Assembly (NCBI GenBank): GCA_003168355.1
Contig: PMSQ01000115.1
Location: 33,257-97,256 of the forward strand
DNA from: Acidobacteriaceae bacterium
GTDB taxonomy: Bacteria > Acidobacteriota > Terriglobia > Terriglobales > Acidobacteriaceae
Direction: 5' to 3'
DNA length: 64,000 bases
Shown: in pieces, positions 1 to 9,203 of the stretch
Numbering within the stretch: the first letter of the stretch is position 1
How the letters are laid out: every line of letters starts with the position of its first letter
Position numbers and translations under genes: made by a program
The notes under the pieces: model-generated
Databases searched by the model: none
What the model was told of the DNA's origin: nothing
The model's input: only the letters and a program-made list of their open reading frames with translations

Positions 1-1231
1 AGAGCTTGAACTGAACGTCGAAGCCATCGAAGTCGTTGGAATCGAAGGCAGCCTCCAGAACGCGGCAGACTTGTTCGTAGTCCCGTGCCACCTTGAGTTC
101 TTCCGTCGCTCGCCGGATCGCCAGGTTATTGATGACGATTTGGCGCTGTTCGAAGGTGCGTTGGGCGACGCGAGCAAGTTCGCCCAACTCGAGGTAGCCG
201 AGGCGTTGGACGCCGATCCAGATACCCGTTCCAAGCACCGCGAGAACCAAGCCCAGAGAGCTGCCCGTGGGCCAAAGCAAGAACAAACTCAGGAGCGCAA
301 ATACGGCGGAAACCCCGTAGAGCACAATCACCACCTGGCGGTGTGTGAGTCCGTGCTGCAGGAGTTTGTGATGGATGTGCTCGCGGTCCGCGGTAAATAC
401 GGGACGCCCACTGACCAATCGCCGGATAATGGAGAGCGACGTTTCCAGAATCGGTAAGCCGAAGGAAACCACCGGGATGGCGACAGCAACGATGGTCGGA
501 GCTTTTTCCGCCCCTTCCAGCGCGAGGGCGCTAAGCAGGAAACCGATGAAGAGACTGCCCGAATCTCCCAGGAAGATGGTGGCTGGATTGAAGTTGTAGC
601 GCAGAAAGCCAAGGATCGCGCCAGCCAGAGCAATGGTCATCACCGTGACCAGGGAAAATCCGTTCAGCAGCGCAACTACGAACGCCACGAGTGTGGAGAA
701 TAATGCCGAACCCGCCGCCAGGCCGTCCAGGCCGTCGATCAGGTTGAAAGCATTCGTAATGGCCAGCACCCACACAATCGTAAGCGGCAGCCCCACAAAC
801 CATGGCAGTTGGTGCTCGCCAAACAGAACCGGAATATTAAGAATGCGAAGACCACCCATGAACAACATGGTGGCAGCCAGACCTTGTACCGCGAACTTGA
901 CGTAGGGGCCGACGGTGTACAGGTCGTCATACACTCCCAGCATGAAAACCAGGGATGCAGGCACCAGAATGGTCAACAGAGTCTTGAGAGAAAAGGCTGA
1001 GTGCAGATGGGGAACGTAAGAGGCCATGACCGCGGCCGCCAACATGCTCAGCGAAAAGGAAAGGAAAATGGCCACGCCACCCAGGCGTGGCAGAGGATTG
1101 GCGTGCAGGTGCCTCTCATGCGAAGGCATGGCCACCCACCCGCGCCGGGACGCAACGTCCCGTACATAACGCGTGAGGACGAACGAAAACAACAGCGACA
1201 GGAAGAAAATCGCAAAAAAGACTACCGTCAA
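1..1231 (-). CDS. WecA/MraY-like undecaprenyl-phosphate sugar-1-phosphate transferase (3' end beyond window)
   Basis: Integral membrane enzyme of the MraY/WecA/Rfe family, which moves a HexNAc-1-phosphate (or similar) from a UDP-sugar to undecaprenyl phosphate and so starts a lipid-linked glycan. The minus-strand translation has the family's early motif MPSHERHLHANPLPRLGG, then GVYDD, the NAFNLIDGLDG Asp/Asn motif, FLGDSGS, and the HIHHKLLQHGL motif of the last cytoplasmic loop, spread among about ten hydrophobic segments. I start it at a TTG at 1231 because GGAGGA lies just upstream and the next in-frame codons are a short run up to a stop. The frame is still open at base 1, after about 410 residues, with a soluble C-terminal tail following the last membrane segment. 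It diverges from the SLBB export gene. Family assignment is firm; the sugar used cannot be read from sequence. Confidence 0.9.
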   Translation of the reverse strand, partial: MTVVFFAIFFLSLLFSFVLTRYVRDVASRRGWVAMPSHERHLHANPLPRLGGVAIFLSFSLSMLAAAVMASYVPHLHSAFSLKTLLTILVPASLVFMLGVYDDLYTVGPYVKFAVQGLAATMLFMGGLRILNIPVLFGEHQLPWFVGLPLTIVWVLAITNAFNLIDGLDGLAAGSALFSTLVAFVVALLNGFSLVTVMTIALAGAILGFLRYNFNPATIFLGDSGSLFIGFLLSALALEGAEKAPTIVAVAIPVVSFGLPILETSLSIIRRLVSGRPVFTADREHIHHKLLQHGLTHRQVVIVLYGVSAVFALLSLFLLWPTGSSLGLVLAVLGTGIWIGVQRLGYLELGELARVAQRTFEQRQIVINNLAIRRATEELKVARDYEQVCRVLEAAFDSNDFDGFDVQFKL

Positions 1232-1474
1232 CTGTCCTCCATCGACCGGCTATCACGAACGTCGGCGCGCGTCAGGCTCATCCGACGATAAAGTATTGCA
1301 CCGGCTCAGTGCTTCCCGGTAGTGAGTGCAAAGGTTCCGTCTGCGTTTTGAGGGTTGCTGGAAATCTATCAGCCTCAGGGGGCGGTTTCAATTCCCCTCA
1401 GTGAGAAATCTGTGGAAAACATAGCCCTGCGACGTATCTGCCACAAAGCGATGTGATCACCGCAGCCCACGCTG

Positions 1475-1483
1475 TGCTAGACT
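1475..1483 (+). promoter_or_regulatory. Possible extended -10 promoter for the SLBB export gene
   Basis: TGCTAGACT matches an extended -10 (TGn then TAGACT, 1478-1483), 34 bases before the export gene's ATG. No good -35 is visible. Very similar TGCTAGANT strings precede three other plus-strand genes of the locus. The rest of the 1232-1517 divergent gap shows nothing else I can name. Confidence 0.4.
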
Positions 1484-1517
1484 TTTCAGCGAACCTTCTT
1501 CCACCAGAGGCCCGTTG

Positions 1518-2591
1518 ATGGAGTTCGGCAGATTCAGTTTTGCCTGCACCCGTTGCCTGCTTGCGTTCGCTCTCATCTTGCTTTCCAGTTCGGAGTTCAA
1601 AGCCTGGGCACAGCAAACGCCCCCATCTTCATCGGCCACTGCTCCAGCGCTCCCTGCGGTGCAGCCAATTTCTCAAGCTGCCATCGGAAGTGTGCCTGAC
1701 CACGCTGCCACCCCGAAGGCTGCTGAGAGTGGAGTTGCAACCAGTTCGGCTTCTCCGGCGAATGAAAATTCTTCCCGGCTGAGGCTAAGCTCCGGTGACT
1801 TGCTTGAGGTCAGTATCTATAACGTGCCGGAACTGGCCACCAAAGCAAGGGTGGGCAATTCAGGAGATGTGTACCTCCCGCTGATCGACTACGTGCATGT
1901 GGGTGACCTCACGGTGGAGGAGGCGCAGGCTTTAATCGAGAAACGGCTGGATGACGGGGGCTTCGTCCGCAACGCTCACGTGACCATCTTCATCGACGAA
2001 TCCGCGTCCCAGGGAGTGACGATCCTGGGCGAAGTAATCAGACCCGGTATCTACCCGGCCCTAGGAGACCGCAGGTTATACGATATGATCTCGTCGGCGG
2101 GGGGCTTCACAGTTTCGGCAGGACGGAAGGTGAGCATCATCCGGCAACACAGTCAGGCCGAACCGATCACCGTGAGCCTGCCCAGGAATCTGGCTGACGA
2201 TTTGCAAGATAATATTGAGATCCTTCCTGGCGACACCATCACAATACCCCGTGCGCCGATCATCTATGTGGTCGGGGATGTGGGCCGTCCGGCCGGTTTG
2301 CTCGTGGATAACGGAAGCTTGACCGTGCTGCAGGCGCTAGCGCTGGCGGGCGGGACAAATCACACGGCAAAGATGGGCGGTATCCGCATCATCCGCAAGG
2401 GCCCGACGGGAATGACCGAAACACCAGTTCCGCTGAAGAAGATGCTGGAAGCGAAGGCTCCGGACATAACCCTGCAGGCCGATGACATCCTCTTCGTGCC
2501 GCTCAGCGGAATCCGATCCGCGGCCGGAACCGGTCTTAACGCGGCGATATCCGCGACAGCCGGACTGGCGGTCATCGCCGCTCATCCGTAA
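1518..2591 (+). CDS. SLBB-domain polysaccharide export protein (Wza-like)
   Basis: Periplasmic/outer-membrane polysaccharide export protein, expected to form or feed the export channel working with the Wzc-type kinase at 43101. An N-terminal signal peptide ends near residue 33 (hydrophobic stretch, then AWAQ). A Ser/Pro/Ala-rich linker follows, then the Poly_export domain (about 88-165, from LSSGDLLEVS) and two SLBB repeats (about 170-225 and 255-310, each with a GDVYLP- or GDTITI-like strand and GGF/GGT turn). No lipobox cysteine is seen, so unlike E. coli Wza it does not look like a lipoprotein. The product is 357 aa, close to the usual size for this family. ATG 1518 is preferred over the adjacent TTG 1515 because AGAGG lies at 1506-1510. 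It is convergent with the next gene. Confidence 0.9.
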   Translation: MEFGRFSFACTRCLLAFALILLSSSEFKAWAQQTPPSSSATAPALPAVQPISQAAIGSVPDHAATPKAAESGVATSSASPANENSSRLRLSSGDLLEVSIYNVPELATKARVGNSGDVYLPLIDYVHVGDLTVEEAQALIEKRLDDGGFVRNAHVTIFIDESASQGVTILGEVIRPGIYPALGDRRLYDMISSAGGFTVSAGRKVSIIRQHSQAEPITVSLPRNLADDLQDNIEILPGDTITIPRAPIIYVVGDVGRPAGLLVDNGSLTVLQALALAGGTNHTAKMGGIRIIRKGPTGMTETPVPLKKMLEAKAPDITLQADDILFVPLSGIRSAAGTGLNAAISATAGLAVIAAHP

Positions 2592-2613
2592 GCAGCGCAG
2601 CGGGAGCCTATTT

Positions 2614-2651
2614 ACGCGGCGACTTTTGTTTCACGCCGCGACTTTTGTTTC
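2614..2651. repeat. 19-bp tandem duplication spanning a stop codon
   Basis: Two adjacent 19-base units (2614-2632 and 2633-2651), identical except for one base at position 5. The junction falls inside the TGA stop of the minus-strand glycosyltransferase, so one copy codes its last residues and the other lies downstream. Confidence 0.9.
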
Positions 2652-3914
2652 GCTCCGTCCTGGCAAGTTCAACAAGTGCTCGAGCACGCGAATGTATTTC
2701 TCCGCGGTCTGACGGCGGGAAAACTTGCGAACGATGTATTCCCTGCCATTCTGTCCCAGTTCGTGAGCCATTTCCCGATTTGCCGCCAGATAACGAATCG
2801 CATTCGCCAAAGCGTCTGCATTCTCCGGTTCGATCACAAGCCCGCCACGAGCTTCCTCAAGAATGTTGCGCGCTTGCCCATCTACTCCAAGAATTACCGG
2901 GCGCGCGCACGACATGAATTCCAGCATCTTGGTAGGGATCACCGTTTTGAACACTTCGGCTTTCTTGAGCAGAACGAGGCAAACATCGGACGCGCAAATG
3001 TAGGCGGGAACTTTTTCGCGGGGCTGCTGGTCGATAAACCGCAGATTGCTAAGACCGCGCTCCCGCGCCAGCGCAACGATGCGTTTTTTTTCGGCGCCTT
3101 CTCCCAGAAGCAGAAAAACAATCTCAGGATTCGTGTCCCGCATTCGCATGGCAGCGGCAATGATCGTTTCCAGCCCGTGCGCCATCCCCATCGTGCCGAT
3201 GTAAGAGACAACAAATTTTCCCTGCGCGCCCAATGCCCTTCTCAGACTGGTTCCTGGTTCTCCGGTAAATGGGTCCGGAGCGAATAGCTGGGTTTCGACG
3301 CCGTTCTCAACCACCGAAATTTTTTCTCGAGGCACGCGCCAGTGTTCGACCAGGTGGTCTTCGAAAGCGGGCGTAACCACCACAATCCGATCTGAACGGC
3401 GATACAAGAAGCCGGCGATTCTCGCCAGAGTCCGGTGCAACAGAGAATTACCGTCACCCATGCCCACTGCGGCTAGAGACTCGGGCCAGAGGTCGCGCAC
3501 CTCGAAGACAAAAGGTACGCGCTTCCACCGGGCCAGCCACCAACCGGAGAGTCCGACCAGCAACTGCGGTGAGGTCGCGATCACAACGTCAGGCTGCGAC
3601 AAGAAAAGTCCCGTACTCGCCGCCGATGCGCAAAACGAACCGTAGTTCAAAATCCGCTCGTAGGCCTTCCGGTTGGGAAAAGGAAGCAGCCAGGTGCGAA
3701 CCACCTTTACACCGTCGATTCGCTCGTTAGCCACCAGGCGCCGAAACTTGCTGCGATATTCGCGCGGTATCACGCCGGTAGGATGATTGGGAAACCCTGT
3801 GAGCACGGTCACTTCGTGTCCCGCGGCGGCCCAATGTCGCGACAGCTCTGCCGCTCGCGCGGCGGGGGCACCCATCTCCGGTGGAAAATATTGCGAAACG
3901 TAAAGAATCTTCAT
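2631..3914 (-). CDS. GT4 glycosyltransferase, WbuB-like
   Basis: Retaining GT-B glycosyltransferase that adds a sugar to the growing lipid-linked repeat unit at the cytoplasmic face. The N-terminus MKILYVSQYFPPEMGAPAAR is typical of the WbuB (L-fucosamine transferase) branch. The GT4 C-terminal domain carries VSYIGTMGMAHGLET, LLLGEGAEK and KMLEFMSCARPVI, the last corresponding to the EX7E donor-binding region. The product is about 427 aa. ATG 3914 is preferred over a GTG 15 bases upstream because it begins at the conserved strand. It lies 33 bases after the bi-domain oxidoreductase gene and is the last gene of that operon. The true donor and acceptor are unknown. Confidence 0.88.
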   Translation of the reverse strand: MKILYVSQYFPPEMGAPAARAAELSRHWAAAGHEVTVLTGFPNHPTGVIPREYRSKFRRLVANERIDGVKVVRTWLLPFPNRKAYERILNYGSFCASAASTGLFLSQPDVVIATSPQLLVGLSGWWLARWKRVPFVFEVRDLWPESLAAVGMGDGNSLLHRTLARIAGFLYRRSDRIVVVTPAFEDHLVEHWRVPREKISVVENGVETQLFAPDPFTGEPGTSLRRALGAQGKFVVSYIGTMGMAHGLETIIAAAMRMRDTNPEIVFLLLGEGAEKKRIVALARERGLSNLRFIDQQPREKVPAYICASDVCLVLLKKAEVFKTVIPTKMLEFMSCARPVILGVDGQARNILEEARGGLVIEPENADALANAIRYLAANREMAHELGQNGREYIVRKFSRRQTAEKYIRVLEHLLNLPGRSETKVAA

Positions 3915-3947
3915 GAGACGGTGAGCCACTATTCAGGAAACATATAC

Positions 3948-6182
3948 TCAGGAAGCGCGATCGAAACCGCTGGCGTCTGCAGCGTCATCGTTCCTGCGAA
4001 GCTCTTTTGGGGCAACGGGCACAGTGATGGCTTGTCCCAAACACCGTGACTCTTCCAGTGCGAAGGTCGCCAGCATTGTCCTCACAACTTCGCGGAACGG
4101 GATGGGCGACTCGGCGCCGGTTTGAATCGCGGTGATGAAAGCCCGCCACTCGCCACGGTGCCCTTTGTCCTGGCGCAGGAGCGAGCGAAACACACGCTTC
4201 TTTCCACTCCGCACCAGTTCCAGCCGCCGAAAATCTTCGAGCACCGCCACGTTGCCGCCGCCAAAAACTTCGATGCGTTCCTTGGAATAAGATCGATCCC
4301 CATTCGCGAGATAGCTGATGGTGCCCTGGGAGCCGTTTGCAAAGCGCAGCGAGCACAGCACGTTGTCGTTGCTGTACTGACCCGGGTTGGACAGGCTGCG
4401 AGTGTCAACTTCCACAGCGGACGAGTCCGTCAGGAAGCAAAGAAAGTCCACAAAGTGGCAAACTTCTCCCAGGATGCGTCCTCCGCCCTGCTGGGGATCA
4501 TTAAGCCAGTGATCTGCGGGAAGAAAACCCGCATTTACCCGATAGTGAAGCGCCAGCGGTTCACGGATTTCCTGCAGAAAATTCTTCATTCGAATTGCCA
4601 ACGGGGCAAACCGACGATTGAAGCCGACCATGAGAAGCCGACGAGCGGAGGTCGGATTATTGTGTGCTTCGACAATTCTTCTCAGCTCTTCCTCATTGAG
4701 GCACAGAGGTTTTTCGCAGAAGACATGCTTGCCGGACTTAAGAGCCGCGATAACCTGACCGGCGTGGAGGTAATGACGTGTAGTGATGACCACTGTGTTG
4801 ACCGCGGGATTGTTGAGAATCTCCCGCTCATCGGTGGTGCAGGAACGAAATCCAAATTTCTGGGCGGCATGGCGAGCATGAGAACCACTTGCGGCGCTGG
4901 CTACGACCATTTCTACATTACCAACTCGCAGAATCGCGGGCAGCAGCGTGCTGGTGGCGAAGCTGCCTGCCCCGAGAAGACCGACCTGAATCGACTTGTG
5001 GTCCGCGACAAGCCGGTCATGTGGCGCCACGCTTACATGGCGGGTATCGTCGGCGGCCTCCGGATACGCGATCAATACTCCCAGGAATGCCTCGTGCGTT
5101 TTGCCGGTGATCAAATCGTAGGCGGAGTGTGCTCGTGCGATGGGGAAGCGATGAGTGACCAGCGGAATCAAATCAAGTCTGCGGTCGGCGAGAAGCTTTA
5201 GAAAAGCTTCCATATTCCTAGTTTCTGTCCAGCGGACGTAGCCGATCGGATAGTCGATCCCCTTTTGCTCGTACGCTGCGTCATAGCGACCGGGTCCGTA
5301 GGAGCGCGAGACGCGGAAGTCGAGTTCCTTTTCGTAGAAGGATCTCCGCGGAATATTCATGGCAACCGTTCCGACAGCCACGACCACAGCACGATTCCGC
5401 GCCACCGCTCCCGCCAGATTCACCGGATCATTGCTTGCGGTTTGCGCCACAATCAGCACCGCGTCCGCGCCATGCTCGCCAGAGTACTGCAGACATAAGT
5501 CTTGAAAGCCGGAAGAGGAAGTACTCACCGCATCCGCTCCCAGGCGTAAAGCCAAGTCCGCACGGTCGGTGGAGATATCCATTCCGAGCACGCAGCAGCC
5601 AGCCGCTTTAAGAATCTGGACCGTCAACTGACCCAGCAACCCAAGGCCGATCACAGCCACAATGTCACCCAGCTTGGCCTCGGCGTTCCGCACACCGTGA
5701 AGCGCCACGGCTCCGAGCGTTGTGAAAGCGGCTTCGTCAAAGCTCACGGCTTGGGAAGGAATCCGCGCGACCAGAAGGCGAGGGATACACGCAAACTCGG
5801 CGTGCACGGCGTGACCGGCGCCGGCACATGCCACGCGATCTCCGGGATTGATATCGGCAATGCCTTCGCCCACGGCTATGACGGTCCCGGCGCTGCTGTA
5901 CCCCAACGCACCCGGCTGATCGAGCCGGCTGCGGACGGTAGCCACCGTTGCCAGCAATCCGTCGCGGCTGATCTTGCTCAGAACTTCGCGCACAAGATCA
6001 GGCCGCATTCTCGCCTTCTGCAGCAAGTTCTTGCCGGCGAAGTCGGAGGATGCCCGCTCCGTGCCCGCGGAAACCACGGAGGCGGCAGTGCGCACCAGCA
6101 CGCAACCCGCCAGTAATTTCGGGGCAGGCACCTCCACCACGGTGATTTCAGCACTGCGGGCATCCTGGAAAACTTGTTTCAT
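3948..6182 (-). CDS. Bi-domain oxidoreductase: MDR-type dehydrogenase fused to Gfo/Idh/MocA domain
   Basis: A 744-aa fusion of two NAD(P)-binding enzymes. Residues 1-350 are a medium-chain (alcohol/threonine type) dehydrogenase with the Rossmann motif GLGLLGQ near 180. Residues 395-720 are a Gfo/Idh/MocA domain starting at VGLLGAGSFA and carrying the CEKPL motif. Both are sugar- or polyol-directed families, so a two-step oxidation/reduction or epimerisation of a nucleotide sugar or sugar acid is plausible, but the substrate is unknown. This fusion commonly sits beside heparinase-like proteins and WbuB-type GTs in exopolysaccharide loci, exactly as here. Its ATG overlaps the upstream gene's stop by four bases (ATGA), implying translational coupling. 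Confidence 0.88.
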   Translation of the reverse strand: MKQVFQDARSAEITVVEVPAPKLLAGCVLVRTAASVVSAGTERASSDFAGKNLLQKARMRPDLVREVLSKISRDGLLATVATVRSRLDQPGALGYSSAGTVIAVGEGIADINPGDRVACAGAGHAVHAEFACIPRLLVARIPSQAVSFDEAAFTTLGAVALHGVRNAEAKLGDIVAVIGLGLLGQLTVQILKAAGCCVLGMDISTDRADLALRLGADAVSTSSSGFQDLCLQYSGEHGADAVLIVAQTASNDPVNLAGAVARNRAVVVAVGTVAMNIPRRSFYEKELDFRVSRSYGPGRYDAAYEQKGIDYPIGYVRWTETRNMEAFLKLLADRRLDLIPLVTHRFPIARAHSAYDLITGKTHEAFLGVLIAYPEAADDTRHVSVAPHDRLVADHKSIQVGLLGAGSFATSTLLPAILRVGNVEMVVASAASGSHARHAAQKFGFRSCTTDEREILNNPAVNTVVITTRHYLHAGQVIAALKSGKHVFCEKPLCLNEEELRRIVEAHNNPTSARRLLMVGFNRRFAPLAIRMKNFLQEIREPLALHYRVNAGFLPADHWLNDPQQGGGRILGEVCHFVDFLCFLTDSSAVEVDTRSLSNPGQYSNDNVLCSLRFANGSQGTISYLANGDRSYSKERIEVFGGGNVAVLEDFRRLELVRSGKKRVFRSLLRQDKGHRGEWRAFITAIQTGAESPIPFREVVRTMLATFALEESRCLGQAITVPVAPKELRRNDDAADASGFDRAS

Positions 6183-8383
6183 GTTTTTTGCACGCCCGAT
6201 GCGGGAGAGTGCTTTTCTGCGCCGCGCGTCCCCGTCGTTGAAAGATTCACTCGATAAACCTCGGAGTCATCCCGCAAAATGACAAGCTGGCCATCCGCAG
6301 ATTCAACCTTGCATCGTTCATCCGTCAGAACTACGGTTACAAATCGCACTGGCAATTGTGATCGAGTCTCGTAGATCAGGGAAACCGCCGGTCGAAGAGC
6401 CCCATACGTGGGCGACTCCCAGCCGAGCAAATGCGTGTCCGCGTCCATGACATCCGGCGCCGAGTGCTTTCCATTCCGCTTCCATGCTTGTTTGCCGGAA
6501 CGAATCACCGCCGCACTCCCCGGAACGCCGGCGAAAATACTCCAGCGGACCCTCGATTGCCCCATCGTGAATACAACTTGAAAAGGTGAATCAGAGACTT
6601 CATACGGCAAATCTGCTGCCAGCCAATGCAAGCACGCGTCGTGTACTCCGGCTCCTTCTATGTCATCCACGATGACCCAGCCAGCGCCAGCCAGCCACTG
6701 AACCGTGCGGCGGTGCTTCACGCCAAAGCGTTTGTAGCCGTCATGCTCACCTTCGAAGCGATCAGCGTAAACCTGATCGGGAGAAGAATACGATCGACCC
6801 GACGCTTGCGCCCAGTCGACCCAGAGAAAGCGGCCGGCCCGATTCATCTGGTCGCGATGATCGACTGTAACGGTGTTATGAACGGCTGTCCCCGCGAGTC
6901 CATTATTCCACGGCGGAGACCCGTTGTAGAGATACGTTCCGGCATCGCGGGCCAGGTTGATGCCCTGCCACCACAAATCAACGTGCAACTGATCTGCCTG
7001 AAAAGGCCGGCGCGTGTATCGGCCCGCGCGAATCAGCGCCCACGAACACTCATTCCCAAGACGGAAGTATCCGGTTTCAACGGACGAAGGCGGGACCAGA
7101 GCAGCTTCTTCCGCAACCGCAGGCTTGATCCCAAACCACAGTGCAGCCTCATCCCACGGCCCTGGCTTCAATGCGGAACGACCGAGAACGGCAGCACCTA
7201 ACTGCAGCAACGGACAAAAATCGCGATATTGGCAAGACGCGAGCGGAAGAATCTGGCTGCCATCGTCGGAACCGTAGTTCGGCGCAAAGCCGCTCTCCGG
7301 ATCTACCCAGGTGCGCATAAATTCAAACGCGGCTTGCGTGCGCGCGCGAATTTCCTCGGGGAGCAGGGCATCGTGAATGTCAGCAAGACGCAACGTCCAT
7401 AGCAGCAGATGCAGAATCATGCGCTGGTAGTTGAAGGAATGCTGCTGCGAAACTCCCTCCGGCGTGATCTGGTCGAGAACGGCCTCCTGCAACAGATGTG
7501 TGCCAAGATTCTGCCAAACCTTCGCCTCTCTCAATTCTGGATAAAGCGTGCCTGCCGTCCACAGTCCCACCGCCTCGCTGATCAAGTGATTGCTGCGCTG
7601 GGAGCGGGCATAACCGAGGGTCTGCGCAGTGCGCCACGCGTGAGCGGCGATCATGGAGACGAGCAAAGCGACACGCTCGTTTGTGGTAGGGGGCGAATTG
7701 ATGAACGCGTGCAGCGCGAACGTCCAAGCCAGAATTCGCAACGAGCACTCTTGCCCACAAATCCAGAGCGGACCGGCCATCGGCGAGTTGTGGCGAGCCC
7801 AGTCCTCGATCGCGTTCCAGAAAGCCTGCGGAAATCGCTCGTCGCCACTAAGAGCGTAAGCCCGCACCAGCGGGTAGACAAACAAAAATCTGGAGGGCTC
7901 AAGGATGAATTTCAGGTCGCCGTATGCGGGCGAGGCAAAACGCATCTGCGTCCACGGATGCTGCGGTGAAACACTCTGGCCCGTAACCGGATTCTGAAAC
8001 CATTGCGGCGGGAATGCGCATGGAAAAGAAAGTTGGCCGAAGAACGGCAGGAACCCCGCAAGAATCCGCTCCGCTTCGGCTAGAACATCTTTCTCACCGT
8101 CGGGCCCAGTGATTTTCCTAATACTCGTTCCCAAGTTCTGCGCATCGGTGAAGAAAAATCGCCGCGCGCCATCCCTGCGCGCAGCCCGCATCTCCTCGGC
8201 TCGAATGCCAGGTGCAATCCGGTTCAGGTCCCAGGAATCCCAGCCCTGCAGAGATCGCATCCTCCACAACATCAGGCCGCTGCCACGCTGGAGTTCGTAT
8301 TCCAGGCGGAGCATGCCGTCGCGCATGCCGAAGGTGCGCCCGACCAGCAACATGGTCCCGAGCTTACTCATCGGCTTACCCAT
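6179..8383 (-). CDS. Heparinase II/III-like protein
   Basis: A 734-aa protein of the heparinase II/III / alginate-lyase superfamily: an N-terminal helical (alpha/alpha) toroid (about 90-400, with HSFNYQRMILH and repeated aromatic helices) followed by a beta-rich heparinase II/III-like domain (about 430-680, with QADQLHVDLWWQG and AVHNTVTVDH). The family cleaves uronic-acid-containing glycans by beta-elimination. No signal peptide is evident, so it may act on a cytoplasmic or lipid-linked intermediate rather than on secreted polymer. It is translationally coupled to the bi-domain oxidoreductase and overlaps the formyltransferase stop by eight bases. The first 24 bases are an imperfect duplication giving two in-frame ATGs, at 8383 and 8371. 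Confidence 0.85.
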   Translation of the reverse strand: MGKPMSKLGTMLLVGRTFGMRDGMLRLEYELQRGSGLMLWRMRSLQGWDSWDLNRIAPGIRAEEMRAARRDGARRFFFTDAQNLGTSIRKITGPDGEKDVLAEAERILAGFLPFFGQLSFPCAFPPQWFQNPVTGQSVSPQHPWTQMRFASPAYGDLKFILEPSRFLFVYPLVRAYALSGDERFPQAFWNAIEDWARHNSPMAGPLWICGQECSLRILAWTFALHAFINSPPTTNERVALLVSMIAAHAWRTAQTLGYARSQRSNHLISEAVGLWTAGTLYPELREAKVWQNLGTHLLQEAVLDQITPEGVSQQHSFNYQRMILHLLLWTLRLADIHDALLPEEIRARTQAAFEFMRTWVDPESGFAPNYGSDDGSQILPLASCQYRDFCPLLQLGAAVLGRSALKPGPWDEAALWFGIKPAVAEEAALVPPSSVETGYFRLGNECSWALIRAGRYTRRPFQADQLHVDLWWQGINLARDAGTYLYNGSPPWNNGLAGTAVHNTVTVDHRDQMNRAGRFLWVDWAQASGRSYSSPDQVYADRFEGEHDGYKRFGVKHRRTVQWLAGAGWVIVDDIEGAGVHDACLHWLAADLPYEVSDSPFQVVFTMGQSRVRWSIFAGVPGSAAVIRSGKQAWKRNGKHSAPDVMDADTHLLGWESPTYGALRPAVSLIYETRSQLPVRFVTVVLTDERCKVESADGQLVILRDDSEVYRVNLSTTGTRGAEKHSPASGVQKT
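8360..8383 (-). repeat. 12-bp imperfect tandem duplication at a start codon
   Basis: On the minus strand ATGGGTAAGCCG is followed directly by ATGAGTAAGCTC: nine of twelve bases match and both carry an in-frame ATG of the heparinase-like gene. Confidence 0.7.
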
Positions 8384-9203
8384 TCACTGTCTCCGGGACG
8401 GTCGCCACGCGCCTCTTCGCCAAACGCTCAGCGGCCCGCGCCTGGAGCCATTCATGCATGACGAAGAATTGATTATCTTTGTCGAGATCGGGCTGGTGTG
8501 TCGCGGAGATCGTGCGCCGGTCGAGGCCGCTAACCACGTCTGCGACCTTTTCGATGCCAAAGGCGATGAGCCGGTTGCGCAAGTCGCTCAGCGATTCGCA
8601 GCGGGCTGCGTCGGGAAATTCGTATCTCTGAAGAATCGGCCCGGTATCGATTTCCGCGTCCATGTAATGGATGGTGACGCCGACTGGAACATGCTTCAGC
8701 AACGACCACTCGGGACTACTCATGCCACGAATTTCCGGCAGCAAACCCAGATGCACGTTGAGAACTCCGAGACGTGGAATCTCAAGTAGCTGTTTCCGCA
8801 AAATGTTGCCGCCGGTGAAAATAATCAGGTCGGGCGACCATTCTCTGAGACCCGCAATCGAATCCGGCGCATTCTGGTCATTGCAGACCAATATCGGGAA
8901 GCCGTAAGCCGCAGCCACTTCGCGCAGGCTGCGAAAAACTCCGCCGCTGTGTTTGAGTTCCGGTTCCAGGTAGAGATTCCGCACTGGCGGTTGCCCATCA
9001 CTGCGGTGCGGAATTAGTTTCGCGCGCGCGTAGCGCGCAACTCCTCGCACCCCCCACTGTCCGAGCTTACGCAACAAAGTTCCGCGGTCGAGGGTGCGAA
9101 GAGCAAGAGCACCGACGGGAACATGCCCCGACTCGGCCATACGTACTGCCATGGCGCATGCGGTTTCGCTGTATACACTCGAGCCCAGAACTACGATGCG
9201 CAT
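8376..9203 (-). CDS. Formyltransferase-family protein (Fmt/ArnA-like)
   Basis: A 275-aa formyl-transferase-fold protein, expected to move a formyl group from N10-formyl-tetrahydrofolate to an amino sugar (as in VioF, WbkC or ArnA) rather than to Met-tRNA. After MRIVVLGSSVYSE comes a central region with ILVCNDQNAPDS, then NVHLGLLPEIRGMSSPEWSLL (the HxGLLP-type motif) and GVTIHYMDAEIDTGPIL, which contains the catalytic-site Asp of the family. The asparagine of the usual N-H-D triad fits the NVHLGLLP region. ATG 9203 is chosen because it opens the first beta strand; a longer frame upstream lies inside the preceding gene. It overlaps that gene by 13 bases. Presence in this locus suggests an N-formylated sugar; that is inference. 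Confidence 0.82.
   Translation of the reverse strand: MRIVVLGSSVYSETACAMAVRMAESGHVPVGALALRTLDRGTLLRKLGQWGVRGVARYARAKLIPHRSDGQPPVRNLYLEPELKHSGGVFRSLREVAAAYGFPILVCNDQNAPDSIAGLREWSPDLIIFTGGNILRKQLLEIPRLGVLNVHLGLLPEIRGMSSPEWSLLKHVPVGVTIHYMDAEIDTGPILQRYEFPDAARCESLSDLRNRLIAFGIEKVADVVSGLDRRTISATHQPDLDKDNQFFVMHEWLQARAAERLAKRRVATVPETVNG

Noticed and set aside
4122..5201. 359-codon plus-strand frame opposite the bi-domain oxidoreductase
   Set aside because: The minus strand carries a well-motifed 744-aa protein; the other frame has no domain.
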